From Farysia itapuensis (lineage: Eukaryota; Basidiomycota; Ustilaginomycetes; Ustilaginales; Ustilaginaceae), in NCBI GenBank assembly GCA_023212645.1, contig JALBYC010000009.1, positions 372,001 to 436,000 on the forward strand: 64,000 nucleotides of DNA, in the 5' to 3' direction. Positions 9,301 through 19,100 of the stretch are shown piece after piece. The position numbers were made by a program, and so were the translations under genes. The notes under the pieces were generated by a model. It saw nothing but the letters and a program-made list of their open reading frames with translations. It made no database searches and had not been told where the DNA came from. Position 1 is the first letter of the stretch. The number at the start of each line of letters is the position of its first letter.

Positions 9301-12300
9301 CCAATAGATCCGGGGCATAGGAGAACAAGACGCGCGTATTGTCCAAGGCCCAGAACAGGACAGATAATAGCGTGTCGTTCTCCAATACGTCCAAGATGCG
9401 GCGGAACAGAGTCCCTCGCAGTGCAATTAGTTGCGATGGCGGTACAACGGGCATCACGTCCTCGTCCCGGATACTTGCTATTGGTCTGCCTGTGCTTTGA
9501 GCGAGCTTCCTCTTTTGACGTGCTCGAAGCACGTCTTCGGCTTTCTCGCGCTGATTACGGGTGTAATGGAAGAAGAAAGGCTGCACCTCGTCATAGCATT
9601 CATCCTTGAGCTCAAAGATGCCAAAGTCGTGTGTGCCATCAGGTGCTCTGAAGTCGGAAACTTGACCCAGTATGCGCTCGAAAGAGACATGATCTGTAAA
9701 CTTTTCCGGAATGTTCTTGGTCACATCCGTAAAGGTACCTTGGCTGAGCGCGAGGAAGTGGACGATCTCGCGCCTAACCTGTTTCTCGATCGACCACGCA
9801 CAGAGAGAGGCCATCTCTGAAAGACAGGTTGTGAGCAGGAAGAGGAACTCTTCAGCCATAAAGACGCCCTGGCCCGGATCGTAGGGACTTTGTGTCGAAA
9901 TGCTTTTGTATCTGAACCAATCTATCAGATTGAATCGGTCCAGCATGGACAACAAGAGGCGGTCTGTTGGCACAACGGCTAACGCGACCTGAATCAGAAA
10001 GATGTCCTGATCGTACATAATACCTCGCATGGAGTTGTCGCGATAGTGATGTGCTTGCGACCGAATTACGAAGCCGTTGCGCACCCACAGATTGCATCTG
10101 ATCTGAGCTAGTTTGACGCAGACCCGCAGCGGGTGGTCCAGCACAATCAGCCAAGCCTTCTCGTCAATGGAAGGCGGCAGTAGGCCGTCAAGTCGACTTT
10201 TGCCAGACCAGGCTTGAATGGCCTCGTCACCTACTACAGGTACTTGCTTGATAACTTCGGCCAAAAGCCAGTGCATTGGATGATGGAAACTGATAGGCTG
10301 GCTATCGACAGCAAACTCTACAACAGAATGGCTCTGAACATTGCTGCCCGTTCCCGTTCCGATATCGACGTCATGAAAACTAATCGGAAAATGTGTCTCG
10401 CGATCTGCAATCGGCAGCTCGAAGCAGGAGAAGAGAATAGACTGCACAGTGTGAGACATGGCTGTCACCAGCTCCTTCGGCTGCGCGTATGCAAGCGCTT
10501 CTCCAAGCATTTTAGCTGCTTTGCCCAGATGGGAGCTAATATGGAACACAGGGATCCAAGCCTCGCTCTCAAATTCGACGTGGGTCGAGACCGCACGTTT
10601 GGACGGATTGATTGCCTGAAAGAGGGACAAGCACTTGAGGAAATAGTCGAGATGGGGCTGCGGGTCGCTCGCAATGAGCCTCTGGACTCCTTCTGCGGCC
10701 AGAAGGTACCGGATGTCATAGAATATGTGATAACTGCGCGCCTGTCGAAGGAACATGAGATGGACATTGGCCTGGCCACGCGGTGCCGTCGGGGGCGGTA
10801 GGATGAGGCTGAGAGACTCATTAGCTATTTGCCCTGTGAACATGGATTGAAGAAGCTTGAGGAGCTTATCTAGAAAGCCAATCTTGCTGACCAGCATTGT
10901 AGCGATCGACGGCACGCTGAACAGCTGGACCGTTAAGAAGCATATGGAATACTCTTGTTCTCGGTCCTTGAGCATAAATGTTTCGACCAGCTTGGGGTAG
11001 ACCTTGGCAAAGCGCAGCGCAATGTCCCTTTTGATCTCTCGACGAGCAATGAGCGACATGAACAAGGCCTTGATCTCGATTCTCGCAGATTTCCAGAATT
11101 TGTAGTCCATCAGCAACAAGCCCTCGTAGAAGGTCAATTTACGAGGATCGAAGAAGTCTCGACTCATTGCACCTGCAGAAATGGGCTGAATGGGCTGAAA
11201 TGGCGAGAAGAATGATTTTGCAATGATTTGTTTCAGGACAGCTGCATCGGCCTTGAGGTGCTGATCATGCGAGACTGCCTGCTCAGAACTCGGAAGGTAA
11301 AGCACACAGTTGCTGAGATCCATGAGAAAGCTGAGGATGACCTGTGTGACTTCTTCTGCGAAGATGTCAAAAGCGGGTCGAAGTGTCACAGCCAAATCAA
11401 TCGAGCCCAAAGTTCGAGCAATCTGATAGAGCCTGCGCAAGTCTGTCGACACTTCAATGATGTCTCGTCCGTGACTGTCGACTCTTTCGGCAACGCTCTT
11501 TGCTTCGTGCTCCGATCTACTGGTTGCGTCTGTCACGATGTCAATGACTTGACTAAAGCTGTGCTTTTCGTCGTTCCAAAGAATCACAGCGTATTGACGT
11601 TGCGGAAGTGGCTTTGCTAGGTCAAAATCATCTTCGTCGTCCTCCATATTGTCTTGGCGTGCTGCTTTGGCTCTGTGGCCACTACTGCTGCTCTCGTCAG
11701 CACTACGTTCACGTGAAGGTCGAGTGCGAAAGCGCCAAGCGGATGAGTCAAGATCCTCTTTCTCTGGGCTAGAGTCCTCCTGCCGACTGATATCATGGCC
11801 GAAGCTGTCACCGACGATATCTTCGACTTCGACCATGCTCATCTCTTCGTCGCTATCAATGGCGTCATTGTCCATACTCGACCGAGAGCGCGATGGGGTG
11901 ACTGGACCGCTAGAAAGGTAGCGACCTTCATCGAGACTTGGCAATCCAGAAATCACCTCCATGGCATCTTGGATCTTTGGCAGAGCAATTTCGTCGGGAG
12001 CGTGGTCAAGCACCGTGACAACAAGGGATATAAGCTCAGTAATCAGAGCGAGCAAGCTTTCTCTTACTTGAGCTGGGACGTGAGAAAGCGACTGCTCCGC
12101 ATCGCCTTCGTCCGACATTGCTGTGTTCGATGTCGTTGATGGCAACGTGTCTGCCTCGAGATCCATGTCGTGACCGCGGCTCGGATCTGCGACCGTGCTG
12201 TGATAGCGACAGCCCACGTCCTGAGTCCAGGCCTCTTCATCTCCACAGTCACAGCAGCCACCGCCAGTTGCAGACACCGAGAACACAATGTCGTGACCCT

Positions 12301-12826
12301 CGCGAGCATGGTTGGAAGCCTGAAAACAAGGTGCGCATTGAACGCATGTGTCGTCAAGACCGCAGTCACGGCATCGGTAGATGGCCTCCCCTTTTTGAAA
12401 CAAGTGTCCACACGGCGTGCCTCGTCTATCCTCGGTGTACTCCGGACCGAGCAACTCTGGATCTTCAGGATCGTCGTTGGGGTCATGAGATGACCATGGA
12501 GAGTGGGCTCGTTGAGCTTGTTTGCCCTTCTTCCGGGAACGGGCGATCTGACGAGCTTCTTCAATTTGAGTGGTGGATAGACTCCAGCCGTAGGCAGCAA
12601 TTACGGCGAGCGCGTCTTCGACGCTCCTACCGGGCTCGCCGGGAATAGCTGTGAGGAGCGACGGAAAGCATTGAAGCAGACGCCTGTAACAGTTTCGTTG
12701 GATAGCCGCTTTGACCTGGGGCGTAACAAAGTAGGTGCTGGATTCTTCAGGATCAGGCAGAGGGACGAGACCCGCGAGCACGTCGCAAACGTTCTTTCTA
12801 TGGGAATGAAGCGCTGCGCGCTGCAT
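6362..12826 (-). CDS. UBR1: N-recognin E3 ubiquitin ligase UBR1
   Basis: A 2154-residue single-exon gene for the E3 ligase of the N-degron pathway, which recognises destabilising N-terminal residues and ubiquitinates the protein with a RAD6-type E2. The UBR box lies at about residues 139-207, with the expected spaced Cys/His ligands (CGHLF, RCRDCGLDDTCVQCAPCF, CCDCGDEEAW). A ClpS-like domain follows near 408-480 (YAVILWNDEKHSFSQV), the site for bulky hydrophobic N-termini. The RING-H2 finger spans about 1350-1492 (CILC through CGHLMHLQC to CPLC), with a long acidic insert between its halves. The C-terminal UBLC/cap region ends VARKIEAAMDQGGWQTF. All hallmark domains are in order and the length is close to yeast UBR1 (1950). 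The start is the first ATG of the frame. Its 3' end lies 39 bp from the convergent SET gene. Confidence 0.96.
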   Translation of the reverse strand: MQRAALHSHRKNVCDVLAGLVPLPDPEESSTYFVTPQVKAAIQRNCYRRLLQCFPSLLTAIPGEPGRSVEDALAVIAAYGWSLSTTQIEEARQIARSRKKGKQAQRAHSPWSSHDPNDDPEDPELLGPEYTEDRRGTPCGHLFQKGEAIYRCRDCGLDDTCVQCAPCFQASNHAREGHDIVFSVSATGGGCCDCGDEEAWTQDVGCRYHSTVADPSRGHDMDLEADTLPSTTSNTAMSDEGDAEQSLSHVPAQVRESLLALITELISLVVTVLDHAPDEIALPKIQDAMEVISGLPSLDEGRYLSSGPVTPSRSRSSMDNDAIDSDEEMSMVEVEDIVGDSFGHDISRQEDSSPEKEDLDSSAWRFRTRPSRERSADESSSSGHRAKAARQDNMEDDEDDFDLAKPLPQRQYAVILWNDEKHSFSQVIDIVTDATSRSEHEAKSVAERVDSHGRDIIEVSTDLRRLYQIARTLGSIDLAVTLRPAFDIFAEEVTQVILSFLMDLSNCVLYLPSSEQAVSHDQHLKADAAVLKQIIAKSFFSPFQPIQPISAGAMSRDFFDPRKLTFYEGLLLMDYKFWKSARIEIKALFMSLIARREIKRDIALRFAKVYPKLVETFMLKDREQEYSICFLTVQLFSVPSIATMLVSKIGFLDKLLKLLQSMFTGQIANESLSLILPPPTAPRGQANVHLMFLRQARSYHIFYDIRYLLAAEGVQRLIASDPQPHLDYFLKCLSLFQAINPSKRAVSTHVEFESEAWIPVFHISSHLGKAAKMLGEALAYAQPKELVTAMSHTVQSILFSCFELPIADRETHFPISFHDVDIGTGTGSNVQSHSVVEFAVDSQPISFHHPMHWLLAEVIKQVPVVGDEAIQAWSGKSRLDGLLPPSIDEKAWLIVLDHPLRVCVKLAQIRCNLWVRNGFVIRSQAHHYRDNSMRGIMYDQDIFLIQVALAVVPTDRLLLSMLDRFNLIDWFRYKSISTQSPYDPGQGVFMAEEFLFLLTTCLSEMASLCAWSIEKQVRREIVHFLALSQGTFTDVTKNIPEKFTDHVSFERILGQVSDFRAPDGTHDFGIFELKDECYDEVQPFFFHYTRNQREKAEDVLRARQKRKLAQSTGRPIASIRDEDVMPVVPPSQLIALRGTLFRRILDVLENDTLLSVLFWALDNTRVLFSYAPDLLVDAALQIVMIALVESGDAFASKAVNAPVDTIFAGTEEDDKSPEIVDGTLAQLLCRIELLDKFKPFRAKITWCLNTIASLTAHPHVQAHFAATGRGALASANGASQKSKQQLAEESRRAAAKARQAAIMQKFSAQQKSLLNQFEAEDDDDDDEDEVDAVTTSMTDAKVTKRVWGSCILCQENLGGDKAFGSLAHIQPSRMMRMTPKQDVSNLQQALETPLTLDRNSEDGKRVQGTPPSGRSSSLNMNSANGKGRSGPAYGSFSQEDHRFGFHASACGHLMHLQCFETYCRSVEQRHTQQIARNHPEDLHRSEFICPLCKSLGNVILPVADASSLSFGSEASDSAFRLMQSTPADETPLQDWVRKINIDILKHSSKTNVADYQESEHGSGAFLPFFVEHSQSSIQMRMEIANIDRSTAHMIDRLINVLKPLSHSTKGMRERYQQHTILAPQSRKMYIPEELVAYTIATLEIAQRGTTPSPSNDCSVALDRRSVVDSVNDSNVDLLRSLIHCLRIFTLTYHEGSKGPSIIRRGLLKRLLPHWGGDEAVRSPLLLRDPMTILVEAAIVAPESLSQCTALMYYVCLIQTVFGLAQPSIWPQVYGHSGPSFSTTQGARTGAGLKVEHVDKIDLMEARKIFSDVRWTVANIIGFVGYARGNITLGFDNLDDDTLAKMMCSYTLPFLRRAAILRRVVGHSMQSAPACSLEDGDTQREYSRLLDQLGIPAPAVALPVRAEKQTPIASLVEGWIKHAYVPLASLFRPLPIQPAPLGSSLFGAPAQSAAAGNVLSGSASLATGTLGRSSAGLNSLTSSYLQAAETHPTLLLEHPHIYELARLPNDLAVLLQDTRKRVCKKCRNVPPEPALCLLCGDVVCFQSFCCQSEEDGERGECNQHTDVCGGAVGVFFKVKSNIVMLLYQGNGTFHFLSPYLDSHGEIDVGLRKGRPQKLHQQRYDELRKQVWAHGTANIVARKIEAAMDQGGWQTF

Positions 12827-13217
12827 AATGTTGAGCGCTCTTGACGTGATCGTGTCTGGGAGAGGTTCACTGCAAGCTCTGGCGCTGTGGAGGACAGAAG
12901 GACACCGACATTCACAGCATTCAACGTCACGGATTCATGCTGAGCCCAGGCACGGACCCGTAGCCGGCCGAAAAGCGTTATTTTTTGTTAGACTCTGATA
13001 TTTGACTGACAGGTGTGCAGATGCTAGATGGTATAGATGATAGATGGCTAATGGCTAAGATGGCGCTGAGCGGCTAGATGGCTGATACAGCTAGCCAGCG
13101 TACCGGCAGCAAAGGCGCTTTACGCAGCTTACCAATGGGCCGGCACGGTGATCGGCTGAGCGGGTATGGATTGGCGAATGCGATGCAGTCTACTTCAAAA
13201 GGAAGGAAAACGAGATT
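12827..13217. other. UBR1 promoter region with GATGG-rich degenerate repeat
   Basis: About 390 bp holding the UBR1 promoter and the 3' end of the permease transcript. At 13019-13084 the sequence is a degenerate run of (C)TAGATGG / TAATGGC-like words. I see no gene or RNA structure in it. Confidence 0.5.
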
Positions 13218-15860
13218 CTATGGGAGAATGATACGGACACCGCCGTACGAAGCCAAATCATGAACTGAGCCAATGTGCGATCCTCGTCCACTTGGACAGG
13301 CTATGAACGCTCTTGACTTGGCTATTCGGAGCTTTGAGGTAACAGCATGCACGACTTGCGGCGTAAATGCTGCTTCGACAAAGACAAGATCGACGGTAAT
13401 GGTAGGAAAGATCTCGTCCACAAGCTGGAAGGTCTCGTCCAGCTGTTCTGGAATCTCATCGATCGACTTGTAGCAATGCACAAGTTTGCAATTCGAGGTT
13501 GGCTCATTCTGCTGGATGTAGTTGAGAGCATTGACCAAGACTGAGATGTCGTCCGTCTTGGTAAAGTAGATGACGGGCATCTTGCGCTCGGTGCGAATCC
13601 AGCGAATGATGCTGTTCTCTGCTCTGGACGTCAGAGCGCTATCGGCATTCTGCCGACTTTGCTCGAGCAGCCATACAAGACATCGAGCAAGATCGACGCG
13701 ACGTGCTAGAACCAAAAGAACAGCAGATAGAGCGATAAAGTAGACCAGAGTTTGTACGATGATGACGGGTGACAGGGCGAAATTGCCAGCCATGGCAGTG
13801 AGTCCAACAGCCAAGCTGCAAAACACCATGATCAGTGGCGACACAGGAGCGCGCGGCAGCGAGGGTCGAGAAAAGCGGACCAGCATGAGTGAGACGCCAA
13901 AGAGCGTCATGACACAGAGAAATGACACGCTGAAGACTGCCGAGAGCGTGGTGAGGTTGAAGCTGCAAGTTGCACTCATAATAACGGTGAGTGCCAGATA
14001 TAGGAAGACGGACGGATAAGGTGCGCCTGTCCCTGGTATGACGTGGTGCAGAAACTGCGGAACCACCTGGTCCTGACAAAGACTGTCGATCAGTCCGCAA
14101 AAGGCAACGACTCCAGTGATAATGCCGCCACAGAGCACCAGACAAGCATCGACGACGACGAACAGTTTGAGCCACGTGCCACCACCAGCAACCTGGCCGA
14201 AGAGCGCCAAGATGTTGGCTCCACTCAATATCTGGTTGAGCGGAACGACTGCAAGGACAAGAAGCATGAGCGGGGCTTCTGTCAGGATGATAATGAGATG
14301 AAGGTTGCGGAGAGCCTTGGGAAATTGTCCTGGCTTGACCTGATTGACGTAGGAGGGAGTGCATTCGATGCCAGTGAGGCCAACGAAAGCAACGCAAATG
14401 CCGTCAAAGATGGCTCTGGTCATGCCTTTGCCTGAATTTGTGGCCGATAGGCTGGTGATTCCCTGAGTCCAATTGGCGCTGAGCACGCCATTGCCGAGAC
14501 GTATCCATGCGACGACGCCAGCGACCATGAGCATGACCATGGTAAGAACATGCAATGCAAACATAGCAAGTGCCATTGAGCTCGATTCTCGTAGTCCGGC
14601 AAGACAAAAGACAGCGAGACCCACCAGCAGTAGGAGAGAGATTTCCCGATAGTCGATGCCTGAGTGAAAATGAGCAACTTCGGCAGCAATGTACGCGCTG
14701 GCGGTACCGGCACTGACTGCACCTGTAGCTACAGCATCGAGCAGTGTGATAGCAGCTGCCAGAACAGCAATTGCTTTGGTCGAGACGTTTGACATGTAAG
14801 AATAGTTGCCTGCGTTGCTAGCAGACAGCGCCGAGGCCAGCTCGGAGATGACGGGTCGAAATGGGTAAAGTAACAAGCAGGCAACCAAAACAGAGATGGG
14901 TGAAAGGACGGAGGACACAGCAACCACTGCAGGGAGCGCGTAGAAGACCGACCCGGTGACGGCATTTCCTGCAATGGCTGTGGCTTTCCACTGGCCTAAC
15001 TGGGGAGAAATGAGCACACGTGATTCGTCCAGGGCACGCTGAGGCGGAAGGTCTAGTAGAGATATGGAACCCCAACCAGCAAATTCCCATGCTCGATGGA
15101 TTGCCATCAGCGGATCGCCTCTGTCGGTGGGTAGTGACGTAGGATCAGAATGTCCCCCTTTCACTTCAGCCCACTCTGATGTGGTTGGGAAGGGATCGGC
15201 AATGGTGGGTGGGTACATGTGGTGTGCCTCTAGATCTAGCGCGGAAGACATACCTAGTGCCTGAACATTGTTGGTCGGTGAGACCACCCTTCGCTTGCGC
15301 TGACGCCTGATGATGGTCGCGAATTGTGACTCTGCGAACGAGGGTGGCCGATGAGAGTCTGCTATCGGATCACTGTCCTCGCCGGCGTCAGAGTCCTTGT
15401 CAGGGAATGGTTCCTCTGATGCCTCTTGTATTTTTGACTTTGCGTATTTGCGGGGTGTCTCGGCAGCGAATGCGCTGAACAGACGTTGAGGCGCTGTGAA
15501 GGTCTGGTCATTTTCCTGAATTGAATCAAGTCGAAGTGCTCCAACGTCTTGTGTCGAGAAGCGACTTTTCAGTGGGCTTTCTGCTTCAGAATCCGGTGCA
15601 AACTTTGAGCGAAGGGGGCTAGCCTGGACACGATGGGATGTGCGAGGTGTATTGGAGGAAGCATTGGAGCTGTTCGATTGGCCCCTATCGCGCGAAGGTC
15701 CAGCATACGCTGATCGGAGAGGCGTGTCCGGTGGTGTTGCTCGTTGAGCTGACTCCTGCCGGTCGTCATTTCGCTCTGACTGCCTTCGTCTCAGCGCACC
15801 AACCAGCTGGGAGAGAGACGTGTTCTCATCCGACGCAAGCTCGCGGCCATTGTCCGACAT
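13218..15860 (-). CDS. APC-superfamily amino acid permease with long cytosolic ends
   Basis: An 880-residue integral membrane transporter. The first 260 or so residues are hydrophilic, rich in Ser, Arg and acidic patches, and probably cytosolic. About 12 hydrophobic helices follow from roughly residue 290 to 745, starting with ATAIAGNAVTGSVFYALPAV and containing the glycine-rich first-helix break typical of APC carriers (TC 2.A.3, CAT/SLC7-like). The last 120 residues form a soluble alpha/beta-looking domain (VIYFTKTDDISVLVNALNY to ASYGGVRIILP) reminiscent of the UspA-like domains appended to some amino acid permeases. Substrate is not predictable by eye. The frame opens at a TTG eight codons earlier, but the first ATG is at 15860 (MSDNGRE). 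The gene is divergent from a Zn2Cys6 regulator across about 310 bp, so joint regulation is possible. Confidence 0.85.
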   Translation of the reverse strand: MSDNGRELASDENTSLSQLVGALRRRQSERNDDRQESAQRATPPDTPLRSAYAGPSRDRGQSNSSNASSNTPRTSHRVQASPLRSKFAPDSEAESPLKSRFSTQDVGALRLDSIQENDQTFTAPQRLFSAFAAETPRKYAKSKIQEASEEPFPDKDSDAGEDSDPIADSHRPPSFAESQFATIIRRQRKRRVVSPTNNVQALGMSSALDLEAHHMYPPTIADPFPTTSEWAEVKGGHSDPTSLPTDRGDPLMAIHRAWEFAGWGSISLLDLPPQRALDESRVLISPQLGQWKATAIAGNAVTGSVFYALPAVVAVSSVLSPISVLVACLLLYPFRPVISELASALSASNAGNYSYMSNVSTKAIAVLAAAITLLDAVATGAVSAGTASAYIAAEVAHFHSGIDYREISLLLLVGLAVFCLAGLRESSSMALAMFALHVLTMVMLMVAGVVAWIRLGNGVLSANWTQGITSLSATNSGKGMTRAIFDGICVAFVGLTGIECTPSYVNQVKPGQFPKALRNLHLIIILTEAPLMLLVLAVVPLNQILSGANILALFGQVAGGGTWLKLFVVVDACLVLCGGIITGVVAFCGLIDSLCQDQVVPQFLHHVIPGTGAPYPSVFLYLALTVIMSATCSFNLTTLSAVFSVSFLCVMTLFGVSLMLVRFSRPSLPRAPVSPLIMVFCSLAVGLTAMAGNFALSPVIIVQTLVYFIALSAVLLVLARRVDLARCLVWLLEQSRQNADSALTSRAENSIIRWIRTERKMPVIYFTKTDDISVLVNALNYIQQNEPTSNCKLVHCYKSIDEIPEQLDETFQLVDEIFPTITVDLVFVEAAFTPQVVHAVTSKLRIAKSRAFIACPSGRGSHIGSVHDLASYGGVRIILP

Positions 15861-16168
15861 TCTAGAACACGTCCAGCTTGCCAAAAACCCAGGAAGCGGT
15901 TGATGACAGCTGTTAAAAAATGCAAATTTAGCAATCTGACAGCATCAGTCACCCAAAAGGCCAAAAGGCCAAAAGGCCAAAAGTTCAAAAAAAAGTTAGC
16001 CCACACTGGCACCCTGTGACTCTGTGACAGGCGCGCGGTCGGAATTAAGCCCCAGAATGCGGTCAGACGAGGTCTGACGTCGACACATTGCCACCACCAT
16101 CCCAACCCGCACTTGTACACAGATCTGCAGCAGGGCAAGTATAGGATCAACCGCTTAAATCAGTAGAT
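15861..16168. promoter_or_regulatory. Divergent promoter between permease and Zn2Cys6 factor, with an 8-bp tandem repeat
   Basis: About 310 bp separate the two divergent ATGs. At 15953-15983 the palindromic 8-mer CCAAAAGG-like unit (CCAAAAGG read head to tail) occurs almost four times in a row. It is AT-centred and flanked by CC/GG, similar in layout to MADS-box CArG sites but two bases short. Whether it binds anything is unknown. Confidence 0.5.
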
Positions 16169-19100
16169 ATGTCTGTCAACCAAGACCATGACACTTCTGC
16201 ATCATATGACGGAAGCTTCTTGAAGCGAAAACGCATCAGAATCCCCAAGTCCTGCATTCCATGCTTGAAGGGCAAGCGAGCCTGCGATCGGGCGCGTCCT
16301 GCGTGTGGTCGCTGTGCTAGATCAAATCTAGGCAGTGAATGTTCCTACGATTCACGACTACCAGATGCCACCACCTCGAATACAAATAGGCAAGATGTAA
16401 AAGCAGAGTACGACTCGGACGACGACAATGAAGCGGATCATCGGCATCCACACGACTCTCAGCAGGTTTCCCGCCTGGAACGAGAACTCCGCGAGTCCCG
16501 TAACGAGGCACAGAGGCTACAGCGTCTTCTCACGTCCCAGTCACAGTCTCGGGAAGCATCCTACAGTGCTGGTGCTCATCCAACTCCACCCAGCCACCGC
16601 GCAAGAACCTACTCGCGCTCTCACGACATGCACGCCGCTCGCGGCCTACAGATGCTCGCAGAGATCGCAGGACCTACGCACCAGGACGCCTCTTCCAACG
16701 CCGACAAAGCTGGGATACTCCACTGGTCCAGTAGAAGCGTTAACACATCTTCTACAGCATCCTCAACACAGCTCTCTCCCAATTCGGGCAGTCTGTCTTC
16801 ATCTTCCACTCTTGCGCCCAGATCTCTTCAGTCTTTGACCAGTAGTGCCGATGGCGTCTCGCCTTCTGATCGACCGTGGCAAAGTCCTTCGGCTGCCAAC
16901 TCACAATACCATAATCACGCTAAAACAGGCGATGACGCAAACAACTCGCCCAAGAACATCAACGGCACACAAATATATTACGGAGACGACAAGTCTGGAG
17001 GTCAATTCCTAAGAAGAATGACGGTAGACACCGCTTCGCCGAATGCTGCTGGAATTCCCACTGGCCAAAGCGGTCCTGCGAACGGCGCCAACGTTCGCAA
17101 AGACATACAGACCGCTTTCAACAGCCTGCTCGACCCCTCCCACGATACGTTCCCATTTTCAACCATCTGGAGCTCTGGCCAAGATTTCTTCGACGAAGTT
17201 TTGCCCTTTTTCCCACGGCAGGAGGAGTTTGACAGCATATGCGCCTCTTTCGTTCGTCATTTCTCGGCCATGTGTCCAGCGTTGACCATCCCTTTTGCCA
17301 TTAACCATGCCCGCACCTTTTCTCGGATGAGTCGAGAGGAGAAAGGACAGGTCTCGTTGCCTTGGTTGTCTGTATTCCTCATGATCTGTGCTTTGGGCAA
17401 GGATTGCGACCTCGAAAGCGCCTCCGTAGGCGTCGACAAGAAAGTCATGATGCTGGATGCGTTCCTGTCTGGTGACGTATCACGGCAGCCAAGCCGTGCT
17501 TCTTCCCCTTCAGCTCTCGATGCAGATACCACCGCTGCTGCCAAAAAGCCATCATCAAAGTCTCCGGTCATTGTATCGGACCTCTTCTTGTCAGCGGCCT
17601 ACCAATCTCTCCGCTTATGCTCCTTTCTCTCGTCTCCAACACTGCAGACCATTCATGCGCAACTGCTCATTGGATCCTATTTGCTCAATACGGAAAGAGC
17701 TGCCTCCTTCTGGCCTCTGCTCGGCTCTGTAGCTCGACAGGCCCAATCAATCGGCTTACATGTGGACCCATACATTATCAAGCCTGATTGGGATCCCGTA
17801 GAGGCTGACATCCGTAGGCGATTGTGGTGGGCCGTTGTTCACCAAGATGTCATTCTATCTGGCATCTTCAGCCGCCCTCTTGGTATCACACGCTTCAGTT
17901 GCAAATTCCCGGGCAATCCGGACCCGAACCACAGAACATTTGCAACTCTGCAATGCGAGTTCAGCCAGTTTGCACGATTGTATCTTGACGAAAATCAGGA
18001 CCGCAGCTGGAGCCAACGACAGGTCACTGAATTCACGGAAAAGGTCCTTCAATGGTACATGCATATACCATCTCAGTATCGACCCGAGCTAGGTCGTCTT
18101 GACATCTTTGGATCCGAGACCGAAACGGAAGTGGTCGAGAACTGGACTGCAGCTGGGGTGGATCTAAATATGAAGGGACTTATGGAGGTCCACCAGTCTG
18201 GCAATCTCGCGATCGAAGTGTTTTACACACTGCTGACTTTGCATCGGTCAAATATCTTGCCCGCGAGTACGGAAAAGGCACGTCCGGACAGCTCGCATAG
18301 CGACGGCGCAGACATCACTTCAACTGACGCGAACACTCCAGACAAGCTCAACGAGACATCGCTGCACATTTGTGCTCAAGCTTTACGCCGCATTACGCGC
18401 GCGCAACAGACAATGAACGACGTGCTGGGAAGAGCAAGAGGCACCATGTTTTGGAAAATCACCTACTACAGCTATCAAGCAGCCATTGCGGGCGCTTACA
18501 TTGTCTTTTTGCGGCCGCAAAGCAAGCACGCCGAGTCGGCCCTGTCGGATCTCGCCATTTTGACCGACTACTTTGATCGCATGCCTCAGCGTTGGAATGG
18601 CCTCACAACTGCAAAGCATGGATTGCGGGTCCTGAGGAAGCTTGCCATTGCTGCGCGCGAGAATCCGAAAGCTGCTTCTATGCCACTCAAGGGCCCAGCT
18701 TCGACTCCATCTGGTACGAGACAGGATGGGGCTGTGACAACCACAGCAGCGCCATTGTCGCACTTGGTTGAGCCTGCAACCACTTTCCCGGCAGATCTTT
18801 CGCTGGCTATGCCGCCGGTGGCCAGTAGCACGAGCACGCCTGCCTCGCTATCACAACATCTGATGTCAAGTCTGGAGCCGTCGACGCCATCATCGGGATC
18901 GATGTACGCTAACAACGGCGGCGTGCAGTCCACGTTCCTGCCCGCTCTCTTCACGTCCTCCTTTTTGCCGCCGTCGAACGCTGGGTCGCCGGGGGGCAAC
19001 TTGTTCGGTCTCTCGTCCACCGGCGCTGGATCGCACCTGCTCGCTACCGCCTCAGGCAACACGGCTATGCCCTCGCCCGGTGGACGTGGGTTCAGCTCAA

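Noticed and set aside
10214..10801. 195-residue open frame antisense to UBR1
   Set aside because: Overlaps the UBR1 coding region on the opposite strand without a promoter or recognisable protein feature.
15953..15983. MADS-box CArG sites
   Set aside because: The repeat is CCAAAAGG with four central A, while CArG needs six A/T between CC and GG, so the consensus is not met.
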